Origin: Jacaranda mimosifolia
Taxonomy: Eukaryota; Streptophyta; Magnoliopsida; Lamiales; Bignoniaceae
DNA length: 64,000 nt
Assembly: GCA_018894105.1 (NCBI GenBank)
Contig: CM032129.1
Span: 29,157,468 to 29,221,467 of the forward strand
Direction: 5' to 3'
The notes under the pieces are model-generated. The model did not search any database. It had not been told where the DNA came from and was given only the letters and a program-made list of their open reading frames with translations. The translations under genes were made by a program, and so were the position numbers. Below are positions 25,901 to 36,947 of this stretch, in pieces; the stretch's first letter is position 1; the number at the start of each line of letters is the position of its first letter.

Positions 25901-26701
25901 TTCTATATTCTTCACCTCGAATTCTATGACATCCGGCCTAGTGATCTAGGTTTGTTTTTTGGTGTCTAGTTTTCTAATATGTGCTGATACACCCGAATTT
26001 GTACATCTCAATATGTTAGAGAAATAGAGTTGGGGATCGTTGGAGCTCAAGCATAGAATCATTCTTCCTATTCCATTTCAATAGTTCTCCATTTATTTTT
26101 ATTGAAAAGTAGAGAATATGTGGAGTTCGTATATCCTGAATTACACCATAATGACTGGTCAATTGGTTAAGTGGCACTGAGTTCAGTCATATGTATGAGC
26201 TGTGGGATTCGAATTTGAATGAACCCAATACTTGTGCGCGTGAAAAGAAAGAGAAAGGAAAATTGCACCCACAACTAGGGCAGTAGGGGTGATTAGTGGA
26301 CCGAGTGTATAATGAACTGATCACCATTGGATTTATTCACCATCCAAGCCCCTTAAATCCAACGTCTATGTTGGACCGATGCAAAGCACCCTGTCCAACG
26401 TAGAATCGCCCCACAACTAGTGTTGATATGTGTGGCAATACAATCTATTCATTATTCACCAGTGTTCCTAATGGTGCTATATTTGATGCATTAACAGGAA
26501 TCCCAGAAGCTGGCACTGGCCGAGTCGACCGGTCTGGACCAGAAGCAAATAAACAACTGGTTCATTAACCAAAGGAAGCGGCACTGGAAACCTTCCGAGG
26601 ACATGCAGTTTGTGGTGATGGATGCTACACACCCTCACTATTACATGGACAATGTTTTGGGAAATCCGTTTCCAATGGATATCTCGCCTGCCCTGCTTTA
26701 A
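22916..26701 (+). CDS. STM: Class I KNOX homeobox transcription factor, SHOOT MERISTEMLESS type
   Basis: Four exons (22916-23293, 23586-23829, 25573-25817, 26498-26701) join in frame to give 356 aa; all introns are GT-AG. After a low-complexity start (poly-Gly, poly-Asn/Gln), KNOX1 begins at [21 protein letters not shown]2 lies in exon 2 ([20 protein letters not shown]), and the ELK segment in exon 3 reads [20 protein letters not shown]. The TALE homeodomain spans exons 3 and 4, with the three-residue PYP insertion and helix 3 as [15 protein letters not shown]. The tail [12 protein letters not shown] is shared with STM and not with KNAT1/BP-type proteins, which is why STM is preferred. STM maintains stem cells of the shoot meristem in the nucleus, normally paired with BELL homeodomain partners. 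No broken splice site or stop is seen, so the gene looks functional. The third exon's donor follows TATCCATCG. An STM paralogue rather than the true orthologue cannot be excluded. Confidence 0.93.
26148..26290 (+). mobile_element. Possible tRNA-derived SINE in STM-like intron 3
   Basis: A-box-like TGGTCAATTGGTTAAGTGG (26156-26174) is followed 30 bp later by B-box-like GGGATTCGAATTTG. This is the RNA polymerase III promoter layout of plant SINEs. Downstream is a purine-rich stretch and then unrelated text (to about 26420). Target duplications and a T-rich tail were not found, so it may be a decayed copy. Confidence 0.35.
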
Positions 26702-27119
26702 AGTTTGTTAGAACGAGGGTTTTAATTATCGACGACCATGAATACTCTATTTATGCAAGTGAATTCATGAACTGCCAGTTATATGTGTTAGGAGAGTGTG
26801 ATATTATTACTACTTATGGGTCAGAGGTTGTAAGATTGCCAGTGACTTATCTACAGCAGTAATATTTAAGTTGGACAATTATCTATTGCCAGTGAGTCAG
26901 TGACTTATCTATTTGTGCTTATTCTTGGTAAACCTCTTTCTTTTATGTTGTTGGAGATGGAATTCATGTTGAATCAGAGAGAATACAACTGTTGAGAATC
27001 ATACTAGAGCTTGTTAAATTTATTGAAGAAATCAAGTTGGCCTGGAAAATTTGTTGAGAATAAATAAAGGTATACAGTATTGTACTGTGATATATCTATC
27101 AAGAAAAAAGGTATGAAAT
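26702..27119 (+). other. 3' flank of the STM-like gene
   Basis: Follows the KNOX stop codon. A short duplication of the words GCCAGTGA...GACTTATCTA occurs at about 26837-26913. Likely holds the 3' UTR; the poly(A) site cannot be placed. Confidence 0.4.
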
Positions 27120-27440
27120 GAATTTCATGGTTAGGGTTATAAATTACAGTTAAAAATTTTCACAGCAAATGAAATTTATTTAGTTATAATCAACAAAAAA
27201 TCATTTGTTGTCAATTTGTTTCATGATTTTGCTTTGCATACGTGCAAAGCGCAATAAGCTAATAATGTATTGTTTTATGAATATCAATATATTTAAAAGA
27301 AAGAATAGTATTTAGCTCGTAGTAAGAATTAGTTATAAGCATATATTTCTTTTATTAGAATAATTTTACAATTAAAATTATGAATCTTTAGCATTAATTT
27401 TAGATTGCTCACAATTGATGCTTTAATTTTTTGTATTAAT
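27120..27440. mobile_element. Decayed relative of the 20920-21258 MITE
   Basis: Its right part (AATTGATGCTTTAATTTTTT near 27412-27432) repeats the end of the 20920-21258 element. The left part has matching AACAAATG...AATTATAATTAA type sequence. The CACTA termini are no longer recognisable, so limits are approximate. Confidence 0.45.
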
Positions 27441-27522
27441 GCAAATTGATTGGAAGTGCTCGACTGCTTGCTTAGACTGACGCACTTAGGGGAGGTCAAT
27501 AGTGCTTAAAGGTCCATAAAAT

Positions 27523-28490
27523 TAAGGCTGTAAATGGATATTCAAAAATTCGTTTACCGTTCGCATCTAAATCCATTTAGAGGGCATATTATCCTTATCC
27601 GTTTAAAATGGATATTATGCGTATTAGATTAATAGATATCCGATTGTAAACGGATACGAATATGGTAATTGCTTATCCGATATATTTAATATCCGGTTCG
27701 AATACATATTCATTGGATATATCCGTTTATATATTCGATTATTCGTAATTTAATTAAACTCATTATCTGTATTTAATAAATAATATTTAAAAAATTATTA
27801 TATATATATAATATATTCTAAATTTTCATTTATTTTAATATTACATAATAAATTATTTTTATTTTTTCAATATGAAATCTCATAATTATATATAAATGAA
27901 TATAAGTATAAATTAGTAATTAAAGAATTAATAAGAAAAAATTGATGGTTAAGGACTATGAAGAATCGATAGACGATATTAATGATAATTAAACACTACT
28001 AAATCAGGAAAAAAATTGAAAAACTAATATATGAACGATAAAATTAATTAATATAAAATTATTGCTGCTTGACTTTATAATTAATTTATATTGGTGTCAT
28101 TTTATTAATATTAATTAATCATAAAGCCAATCATTAATTAAAAAAATTAACTAAATCAAGAATAATTAATTTTTTAATTCTAAAATAAAGTGTTAAACTC
28201 TTTTTTTTAAAAAGAAATTTATTAGAAAAAATATGCATTTTTATTACAAGTTAGTGGATTCGGATATTTATAAACAGATGTACCCTATAATTATAATTAG
28301 ATACGGATATGTCCGAATTCGATTAATATCCGCCGGATACGAATTTGGATATTATTTAAAAATATCAATCGCATATGGATATGGATATTATAAAATTTAA
28401 ATAAATACGAATACGAATATTATAAAATTTAAACTAATACATATACAAATATTATATATTCGTATAGATTAATATCCATTTACAACGCTA
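27523..28490. mobile_element. hAT-like non-autonomous element, GGATAT-rich ends
   Basis: The left end TAAGGCTGTAAATGGATATT and the reverse complement of the right end, TAGCGTTGTAAATGGATATT, match in 16-17 of 20 positions. The 8-bp flanks CATAAAAT (27515-27522) and TATAAAAC (28491-28498) match at 6 of 8, as for hAT insertions. Both ends carry many CGGATA/TATCCG words in both orientations, while the middle is AT-rich. 968 bp, with no transposase frame. Confidence 0.6.
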
Positions 28491-28498
28491 TATAAAAC

Positions 28499-29861
28499 TG
28501 TCGAGAAAGGCAGCTCGTCTATGGGGCTAGAGAAATGCCAAGGCTTCTTCTAGCGCTAGCCGCTAGATAGTTTGAGGAGCCCATCATTGAATAAATGGAT
28601 GAATAATAAATAATTGAAATATTCATAATTCAAGTATGGTGTTTGGGTGGGTTTATGTCACGAGGTGTTCGATAGATATTTAAAAAAAAATCATATGCTC
28701 GTAAAATAAGATATTGAAATTTTATAAATTCTCCTAGAAAAATAAGAAGTTCCTAATTTTTTTCTTAAAATTTTAGCAACTATTTTAGTTTAGCCATATT
28801 AATTGTAGAATAATAACTCAAAAAATCACTTTTAAAATAAGATTTACCAATCTATGATATTTTTAAACAAAGTTAGCCGAACATTTATTAAATCGGAACG
28901 GACACCACATATTAATCGCCCATGGATAGGCCCAGCTCATATATGTTTACGGGCTACGGTCCAGAATTCAAACTATATTGGGCTTTGTAATATTAACAAT
29001 ATATGTCCGAGTAGTGTTAGCTGGGCCACATCCTTGCGGCACTCAGTTGGGGCAAAATAGTATTTTCATTTTAACTGTCTCAGTTTTGGGCACAGCAGCG
29101 GATGCTCCGATTGTTTATTGGTCTCCAGCAGCTTGATTTATTATAGTGATGGGGATGGCTAATATTTTAGGCATATTAGTTTGGTCGACAGCTCACAGCT
29201 GGTATTGATTTTAGGGACATTACCAATTTTCGCCCTATTCGATTCTGTCGCACAATTTTTATTTTTTATTTTTTATTATTGTTAATTTATTATTATGTAT
29301 CTATTATTTAGTGAATATTATTGATCAATTGATATTGCATTCATACTTATAAGTAAGATCAGCAGTTTGATTTGAGCAAAACCTAAGTTCAACCCTAATT
29401 GCCCGTGTGCTAAAAAATTATTATTTGTTAAATATAATATTTTTGTAAAAAAAAAATATGCAGGGAAGAATTTTTATTTATAATATTAATAAAATACCTA
29501 CTACTTTTTGATGTGTTTTCAAATAATGTAATAAAACGCCTCATATTTATGTTTTACTCTTCATAACTAATACTTATATATGTAGCAACTACCGTTTGTA
29601 CTACGCCAACTACAAAACTCATTATTACCATTCTATGTTAACTTTTTTATTTTTATTTATATAAAATTTAAATAAATATATTGAAATTAATAAAAAAATA
29701 ATTATATAGAAAAATAAATAAATATTTTATTTATTTTATATTAAAAATTTCCAACACACCAATAAATATATCAAAATTGCTAATATTAAACAAATTGAAG
29801 GGCAACTCTTGTGATAAATATGGTATATATTTTTATCTGTTTATACTTGTTAATTCTATAA
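28499..29861. other. Intergenic DNA, no gene seen
   Basis: Starts with moderately GC-rich text (28500-28570), then AT-rich. An open frame at 28854-29060 has no known motif. Sequence around 29355-29400 has tRNA-like wording too weak to call. Confidence 0.4.
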
Positions 29862-30173
29862 ACAAAAAGTATTGGTTATATTTTTTGTTTAATTTTATTA
29901 TGTGTTTATTATATATTTTGAAAGAATGAATTATTGGAAAATATAAAAATTATTTTTTGATATGTTTGTTTATGTTTTAGGGAATTTTTTTACTGTAGCA
30001 GTTAAATTAGTACTTTTTAATTAAATTTTTGGAATGAAAATAAAATTGAGTGATTATTTTAATATTAGAATAATATATTAAAGAATGTGCATTGTAAAAA
30101 AAAAATAAAAATATATTTAATTATATTTTCCCAAAACAATATTCTTCCAAAAAACATAACCAAACAAAGCCAT
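29862..30173. mobile_element. MITE of the TTTGGTTAT-ended family, copy 3
   Basis: It shares the internal blocks GTTTGTTTATGTTTTAGGG, AAATTGAGTGATTATTTTAA and AAAGAATGTGCATT with the element at 8786-9122, in the same orientation. The right end ACCAAACAAAGCCAT is followed by TAA and the left end is preceded by TAA (29859-29861 and 30174-30176). No coding capacity. It sits about 0.5 kb upstream of the EBS-like gene. Confidence 0.6.
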
Positions 30174-30176
30174 TAA

Positions 30177-30690
30177 TATTCCTTATTTTATAACGTCAAC
30201 ATATAAACAAACACAAATCCATATTTCTTCCCAGCGCCTAACCCAAAAAACTGTGACGTCTACAGAATGGGAACAACAGCAGTTGACAAGTCTAAGAAAT
30301 TTTTTCAATCTTAATTGGGTGATTAGCACATATAATTAACTCATAATCTGTTTTCACATTCATAAATTACACTTCTAATTTCGCAATAAATAGCAGCCAG
30401 CCCAGTCCACATGAGTACAAACGTAGCAGCTCTAGGGTTTGTTTTACAGCAAAAAATTTACCCCAAAATTCTAGGGTTTATAAATCGATGGTTCGTTTCT
30501 CAGAAATCAGCCCCAACAATGTACCTTAATTTTCGATACGTTTTCCCTTAGAAAAAAAAATCATCATTTATACGGAAATTATCCGTAGCAAAATACTGCT
30601 CTGAATCGCTTCGTGTGGGAAAAAGAATTCGTTGTAATTTCTCAGGCACGCTAGAGAAGGTGGAGAGAAGAGGAGGTTATCTGACTATCC
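30177..30690 (+). promoter_or_regulatory. Upstream region and probable 5' leader of the EBS-like gene
   Basis: Non-repetitive sequence between the MITE and the start codon. A small frame at 30488-30529 (ATG to TAA, 13 codons) would be an upstream ORF if it is transcribed. No core promoter element can be assigned with confidence. Confidence 0.35.
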
Positions 30691-33600
30691 ATGGCGAAGA
30701 CAAGACCTGGTAAAAGAGACGTTGATTCGTACACCATTAGAGGAACGAACAAAGTTGTTAAAGGTATATAGAGGATGCTGTATAAATTATCTGTAATGCA
30801 ATTTATTGATTGCGAAGCTGTTTGGATGGGAGTGAAGTTGTGGACGGTTTTTGATATTTGGTTGTTTATTTTGGTTGCAATGCACTGGAAAGCTCGATGT
30901 GTGCATGCATGTTTGTGTACTATATATATTTCTTTCTTTTGTAATGGAAAATTTAGAATGAAGAAAATGTTTGTTTAATTGTTGAATAAAAATGCGACTC
31001 TTGTTGATTTAAAGCTGTGATATATCCATTGGTGCTCTTTCAGGGCATGAAGATTCATAATTGAGAGCTTACATGCATAAAAGTGGAGTATGGTGATGCG
31101 CGTCAACTCTTGGTTCCTTGTAACCAATAGAAATTTTTTGCTTTATTGAGGTTTTTTTTTTTTTTTTTTTTTTTTGGGAAAACTTTATTTACTGGAAACA
31201 GTCGGGGAATGTCTGAAGAATATGTTTTTGAGTATATTTTGGAGAGAGATTTTATCCTGTAATGTATTTCTAGCCATGCTCAGGGTGTCATATCAAGTTT
31301 TTCTATTATTATATATCATTCTTGCAGTAGTATAATAATTGAGAAATGTATTTATATCAAGTTAATGATTGAAAGTTTTAAGTATATGTAATTTTTTATT
31401 GTTATAATGATTTGAAATGATTAAGATTTTTTTTTCTTTTCCCAAATATATTTTGGGGAAAATATTTAGTTTATTTCTGGGATTGGAAATTGTTCTAGGA
31501 AAGCAAAACCAAGCAAAGCTGGGTTGCCAGGGACAATCTATCTTGCCTTTTTCTTTCAACCTTATGCAAGTTCCTTTTCTATATTTTTGGTGCTGATTTT
31601 TGAAGTTGTGTCTCTACCATGGATATTTTTCTTATTTAGATATGTAGGGGCATGAGTGATTAAATTTTGTTTGCTGATTGTGTTTGTGTGGATTTGAAGC
31701 TGGAGATTGTGTCTTGATGCGACCATCAGAAAACAATTCAGCCCCTTATGTGGCGCGCGTGGAGAAGATTGAGGCTGATAACCGTAACAATGTGAGAGTT
31801 CGGGTAAGGTGGTACTATAGGCCAGAGGAAGCAGTTGGAGGACGGAGACAATTCCATGGAGCAAAGGAATTATTCATGTCAGATCATTATGACATACAGA
31901 GTGCTCACACCATTGAGGGAAAGTGCATTGTTCACACTTTCAAGAATTATACTAAGCTGGAGAATGTTGGTCCCGAGGATTACTATTGTCGTTTTGAATA
32001 TAAACCTTCATCTGGAACTTTTCTGCCAGATCGTGTGGCAGTGTGAGTGCTGTGTATATTATGGCTTTTCTTCTTGGTTTCCTTTCATAATAGTGTAAGT
32101 TGTGACTCTGTGTGTTTAGGAGATACTAAATGCTGTTCTTGTGATGACATGTTGAAAGGTATTGCAAATGTGAGATGCCCTATAATCCAGATGATCTGAT
32201 GATACAGTGTGATGAGTGCAAAGACTGGTATGTGAAATGCTCCCTGAGTCTATTATGTTTTTTGTATTTAAAATGTGGATACGTCATCAAGGTTAAAAGC
32301 TCCCCTCCCTTTAGAATGTGAAAAAATAAACCTGCAGTTTGAAGTCATGGACATGGAGGGAGTAGAAAATGAAATTGTCCTAGGAGTTCGATTCAATTGG
32401 TTAATTGGATTATACATCAAGGCATGAGGTTTGCAGAAAGCTCATTTACTTTGTTTGGATTAGGATTGCTGATAATCAACAGTAAGCTGATATAGATTGT
32501 TGGCAATTATTTTCCTCTTCAAATCATGCAAAAACAAGGTTTGGAAGAATTCAACGGTTGATGACTCTTAAGTTGTCTACTTGAAAAGTCAAGTTGATTC
32601 TGGATTATCTTCTGAGTCTTATGACTTTTATCTTTGCCCAAGGAACATGGATTATTCTCATGTTACATTTTGCTTTATTGTGCTTCACATGGCTATAAGA
32701 TTTTTGTCGATCTAACCAAGAGATGTGCAATTGGCTCTCATGTCTTCACCTTAAGATATGGAGAAATTTAGAAATATGAAGTTGCCTCTTTTCAAGGGCA
32801 GAGATTTGCAGCTAGTGTACTTCTTTCAATGCACTAGGCTGTAAACTGAATACTGAATCGGAGAGGAAAGGGAAATATATGATGATTTTGTTCATGCTGC
32901 TTTAAGCCTCTCAGAGTGTATTTGGTGCGGAAGGACTTGGAGAAGGGAGGAATGGGAAAGGGGAAGCTCTCTTTGTTTGGTAGGAAGTGAAGGAAAAGGA
33001 AGCAGGATTAGTCAATTACATAAATGCATTCCGTTCTTCAGAGGAGTTGGAGAAAGTATTTGCTCTCTGTGATACCAAACAACTTGGAGGGCTTATCCCT
33101 CCCCCAGGTGAAGAACTTGAATGCTTAAGCTGCCCCTTTTGTCCTCCTCCTCTCCCTCCTGAACCAAACACTCCATTGGAGTGCCTCTGTGATATAATTT
33201 CAGTTCAAATACACACACCTATAATATTGTGATGCTGCCTATGTGGCGTGTGTATGTTTTTTGTAGGTATCATCCTGCTTGTGTAGATCTGACAATAGAA
33301 CAGGCAAAGCAGTTAGATCACTTTATTTGCTCCGAACATGGATCTGACGAGGATGTAAAGAAACCTCATAAAATCCCACTCACAAATGGCAAGGTAAGAC
33401 TAGTGTACGCATTGCCTTGTCAAAGTGCTTTACTTTGTCTCATCTTGCCTTGTCCCATTTATTTATTGCACTAATGCGAAATATGCTTCCTTGCTTGTTC
33501 TCTGGGTTGATAATTCTAGCACAAAGTAGCAACTTATAACCTCTACTGATTAATTCTTTGATACTCGATTCTACAGCAAAGACGTCAAAATATTTTTTTG

Positions 33601-33769
33601 TGGCACTATAGCATCATCTGCATCTCTGCAGGGCTTGTTTTCCCTAATCTTTATGTTAAATATTTATCATTTCCATCTCTTATATTCAAGTCATCCTCAA
33701 CCTTCTCCACGTTGCTGAATAGAGGTTTTCATTTTCCTGCAGGCAGAGCCCAAGCGCCAGAAGAAGTAA
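30691..33769 (+). CDS. EBS: BAH and PHD finger histone reader, EBS type
   Basis: Five exons (30691-30763, 31700-32042, 32159-32227, 33267-33393, 33743-33769) join in frame to 212 aa; donors and acceptors are GT-AG. The N terminus [18 protein letters not shown] is that of EARLY BOLTING IN SHORT DAYS rather than its paralogue SHORT LIFE. A BAH domain follows at about residues 25-137 ([34 protein letters not shown]), then a PHD finger at about 140-186 starting [20 protein letters not shown]. In Arabidopsis, EBS-type proteins bind H3K27me3 by BAH and H3K4me3 by PHD in the nucleus and repress flowering genes. Zinc ligands seen are C141, C143, C156, C159, H164, C167 and C183; the last position is H186 where a Cys is usual. 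The tail is short and basic (EPKRQKK). The last exon codes only eight residues, so its choice is less certain than the rest. Confidence 0.9.
32913..33178. mobile_element. Probable small inverted-repeat element in EBS-like intron 3
   Basis: GAGTGTATTTGGTGCGGAAG on the left faces GAACCAAACACTC on the right, an imperfect terminal inverted repeat about 250 bp apart. The interior is purine-rich then pyrimidine-rich (GGAAGG... and ...CCTCCTCTCCCTCC), so it can fold back. No clear target duplication. It makes an 81-codon open frame that is not a gene. Confidence 0.4.
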
Positions 33770-34140
33770 TCTATTTGTAAGGCTATGATGCAGGAAGGCA
33801 AGCATTCTGTATGTTTGCTGCTGATTGTTCAAGTATTGTACAGGACAAATAACTGGTGCTTTGCTTAAACTAGTTGCTGCTGTAATTATGGTCTTTAGAT
33901 AAGTGGTTTTATGTGTGTGCGACTTTGTAAGTCATGTTTGGTAAAGAGATGCAGTCAATTTAACTTGCTCTGAGAGAAAACTCTCTGTTACTCATATTAA
34001 TTTAGTCTTCTCTAACATTGACTGAAAGTTTCTGCATTTCATTGGTCTTGCTAGGACTAGTTCACTTAGGTTGGTGATTTTCCATGAGCAAATTGATGGC
34101 TGATAGACTTTAATTGGTCGGAATAACTCTGGATCTTTAA
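33770..34140 (+). other. 3' flank of the EBS-like gene
   Basis: Ordinary-composition sequence after the stop codon, the likely 3' UTR. Nothing else is recognised. Confidence 0.4.
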
Positions 34141-34485
34141 GAGCCTGTTTGGATTCATTTCCAAATCCTATTTTCACCAATTCTGCTATTCCAAAAACAA
34201 AACACATAATTTTGTACACATTTTCACCCAACATCATTTTGATTTTGATTTTCAAAATACATTCTTCAATAATTTATATATCTTCTTCCATTAATCTATA
34301 TATTTTCTCTCTATTCCGTTATTTCTATCTCTTTCCACCTACAACTTATTAAAACCAACATAATCATTACATTTCCAAACATTTTATTCAAATACATTTT
34401 TATTTTCACATCACATAATTAATTTCTACCAATTTAAAAATGCTGAAAACTGGAAATGAAAATGAAAATGAATCCAAACGGGCAT
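34141..34485. mobile_element. MITE with GTTTGGATTCATTT termini
   Basis: The left end GAGCCTGTTTGGATTCATTT pairs with the reverse complement of the right end, ATGCCCGTTTGGATTCATTT, at 17 of 20 positions. TAA is outside both ends (34138-34140 and 34486-34488), as in PIF/Harbinger-type MITEs. The interior is AT-rich and non-coding; the open frames on both strands here are accidental. Confidence 0.7.
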
Positions 34486-34488
34486 TAA

Positions 34489-35221
34489 AGTACCCTGTAA
34501 CATGAGAAAAGAAAATCATTTGTAAACATGCAACTGAAAAATGTTTATATGGGAAAATAGCTAAATTTATCGAGAGAAAAATATTTTATTAATCGATGCA
34601 TAATCACCGTTCTTGATTGATTTTGAATCATATCTATCATTTAAAATGAATCCAACTCCTGAACTCCGTGGTTCAATCTCTTTCCTATCATCTAATTTAT
34701 TGTATAATTTCAATATGATAATAGTACAATTTGCTATATGTACTTGTAATGTTTGAGTGATGTGCTTCTTCTGGTAATTAAGTCAATATACATTAGTGCA
34801 CTTACAATAAAATTGCAGATTTATGCAGCCTAGAATTATTTTTTAGTAATAAATAGTTAAATTTGATTTGTAGGGTAGAATTTCATAGTCTGCAATAGAA
34901 ATCGAAATGTGTTTGTTAATTTATTATGAATATATTTAAGATTTGTAAAAAATATATGAAATAAATTGAAATTAGCAAGGCTCACTTTTAGTAACCGAAA
35001 AAAAAAATGTATTGGAAAAGATATGGTGAGACTCTAATTAATTTAGTTTACCTTTAATTCAGAATGAAGGCTCAATCTCAATTTGTAATGCGCTTAGAAC
35101 ACTCTTTCTAGTATAGATTTTTGAGAATACTGGCATTAATTTTTACAAAGGATAATTATAACATAATTAGATATTTCCACATGGAAAATATTTTTATTTC
35201 TCCTATTTGGAAAAATAAAGG
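34489..35221. other. Intergenic DNA, no gene seen
   Basis: AT-rich sequence lacking recognisable features. Confidence 0.4.
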
Positions 35222-35690
35222 TAATGTTTGGATATGAATTATGTGTTTTGGGAGTGGGGTTGGAGAATGTAAAATTTATGTTGGGGAATGTGATGTATGT
35301 TTGTTTATATTTTGGGAACAGTAAGAAAACTATTTTGGGAAAATTTGATATATTTGTTTATATTTTGAGAGGAGACAAAATTCTATTGTAGTAGTCAAAT
35401 TAATGCCTTTTTTTGGATTTTTAGAGTGAAAATAAAATTAAGTGATCTTTTTATTGCTAGAATAATAATAAAATATGTATGATATATATATATATATATA
35501 TAATATGTATATATTGAAAAATGAGAAAGTTTTGGGAATAATGAAAAATAAACGAGAGTAGTTTGAGAAATTTAATTTGGTATTTTGGAGGGAAAGTTTT
35601 TTTATGTTTGGTTACAAAATTGTTTTCCTAAAATATATATGTATAATACAAAATTGTTTTTCCCAAAATGTAATCAAACATTTTTAATCC
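35222..35690. mobile_element. Probable MITE related to the TTTGGTTAT-ended family
   Basis: It starts GGTAATGTTTGGATATG and ends TAATCAAACATTTTTAATCC, an imperfect inverted pair. Internal text (TTTTAGAGTGAAAATAAAAT, AGAATAATAATAAAATATG and a TA-repeat) matches the 8786-9122 element. The left part looks duplicated, with two GTTTATATTTTG words. Ends are approximate. It lies just beyond the 3' end of the B3 gene. Confidence 0.45.
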
Positions 35691-35786
35691 CTTACTATCA
35701 GTCTATCATATACAAAAATCCTAAGAATATATCATCCGTTTGGTGTATCCTGCAGAATAAGGGACAACAACATATTTTTGAAGTCT

Positions 35787-36947
35787 TCAGTTGATCGGAA
35801 CAAGCGCAAAACATAATGTTAAGTTCCTCCTGAATGACCACAGCTGAATAGTCATCCCTGTTCTCAGTTGATTCCTCTTGACAACTTCATACCAAGTAGT
35901 AGTCAATACCAGCATGGAATTCGACTTCCAATTTCTCAAACTAATTGCACATTCTTTTAAACACGGTTCAACCAGAGTTGCCTGAATTCCCGTCTTCGGT
36001 GCGTCCATATCATCTAATTCTTCTGATGTCAGGAATTGCATATTGACTTGGCTGTAGGGCAACGATAATCTGTTGTGGTTTTTGCTGAGATCAGTGTCAT
36101 AAAGTTCCTTTTGAACAACCAAAATCGCACTATCCAAACATCCTCCCGTATGAAGAATGTGATCCTTGAACGCCTGGGGAAGAACAGGCGGTGGAGGGTT
36201 TCTTGGGAGGTTAATACTCTTGGGCCTCTTCTTTGGCACAAGTCTTTTCTTCTCAGAATCCCTTTTTCTTTTGCTTTTGTACTGAGGGTGGTCAATATTT
36301 GCATTGAAGTTCATGAATGATATTGTTGTCTTGGAGACACACTTTTGACTGCATATAAGAGAAGGGTTTTCTCCATAATCCTTGAAAATTGATTTCATCT
36401 CTGTTTTTTCATATCTTAGTGTAGGATGAATATCAACCTCAAAAGGTGTCGGCATTGGGTGCTCTTTCTTCTTTCCCAATGATCGCTTGTCTTTCTTCAA
36501 AAATCCATGACCACTACTAAGAGGACGATGATCGTGAGCAGTAGGATGACTATCAACCTCAAAAGGTGTCGGCATTGGGTGCTCTTTCTTCTTTCCTGAC
36601 AATCGTTTGTCCTTCTTCAAGAATCCATGACCACAACTAAGAGGACGATGATCGTGAGTAGTAGGATGAATATCAACCTCAAGAGGTTTCGGCATTGGGT
36701 GCTCTCCTGACAATCGCTTGTCCTTCTTCAAGAATCCATGACCACAACTAAGAGGACGATGATCGTGAGTAGTAGCTTCTGCATTAGGGTTTTGATCAAG
36801 TACTTCTCTCAACCGCCCCAATTCAATATTTTCTTCCGACAGCAACTTCGCCACACGATTTAGCAATTTGCGACCCTCAAGTTCCCAGTCCCACATTATG
36901 TTTCTCCTTGCAGATGACTTCTTTGATGATATATCAGGATGGATCAA
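35787..36947 (-). CDS. B3-domain protein (DUF313/At2g31720-like) with three internal repeats
   Basis: One uninterrupted 386-aa frame. Residues about 280-386 read as a B3 DNA-binding domain of the plant-specific DUF313 group, with LSLPYSQVNMQFLTSEE, the middle GIQATLVEPCLKE and the end GMTIQLWSFRR...LCFALV. A basic stretch at about 224-243 (KSKRKRDSEKKRLVPKKRPK) is a likely nuclear localisation signal. A proline run follows (PPPPVLPQAFKDHI), usual for this group. Residues 59-95, 96-135 and 136-175 are three copies of a motif starting HDHRPLSCGHGFLKKDKR; the first lacks a KKK segment present in the other two. Function of this B3 group is poorly known; DNA binding is inferred. A later Met at residue 18 (MWDWELEG) is an alternative start. 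No introns. A TA-repeat at about 37122-37142 lies upstream. Confidence 0.85.
   Translation of the reverse strand: MIHPDISSKKSSARRNIMWDWELEGRKLLNRVAKLLSEENIELGRLREVLDQNPNAEATTHDHRPLSCGHGFLKKDKRLSGEHPMPKPLEVDIHPTTHDHRPLSCGHGFLKKDKRLSGKKKEHPMPTPFEVDSHPTAHDHRPLSSGHGFLKKDKRSLGKKKEHPMPTPFEVDIHPTLRYEKTEMKSIFKDYGENPSLICSQKCVSKTTISFMNFNANIDHPQYKSKRKRDSEKKRLVPKKRPKSINLPRNPPPPVLPQAFKDHILHTGGCLDSAILVVQKELYDTDLSKNHNRLSLPYSQVNMQFLTSEELDDMDAPKTGIQATLVEPCLKECAISLRNWKSNSMLVLTTTWYEVVKRNQLRTGMTIQLWSFRRNLTLCFALVPIN
36423..36773 (-). repeat. In-frame tandem repeat inside the B3 gene
   Basis: Three head-to-tail units of 111, 120 and 120 nt encode repeats of 37, 40 and 40 aa with only a few differences, such as CGHGF versus SGHGF and KPLEVDI versus TPFEVDS. 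Units are multiples of three, so the frame is kept. The high similarity suggests recent expansion or gene conversion; copy number may vary between individuals. Confidence 0.85.

Noticed and set aside
29355..29400. Possible tRNA or SINE B-box text
   Set aside because: AAGTTCAACCC resembles a B box, but no matching A box or cloverleaf can be drawn.
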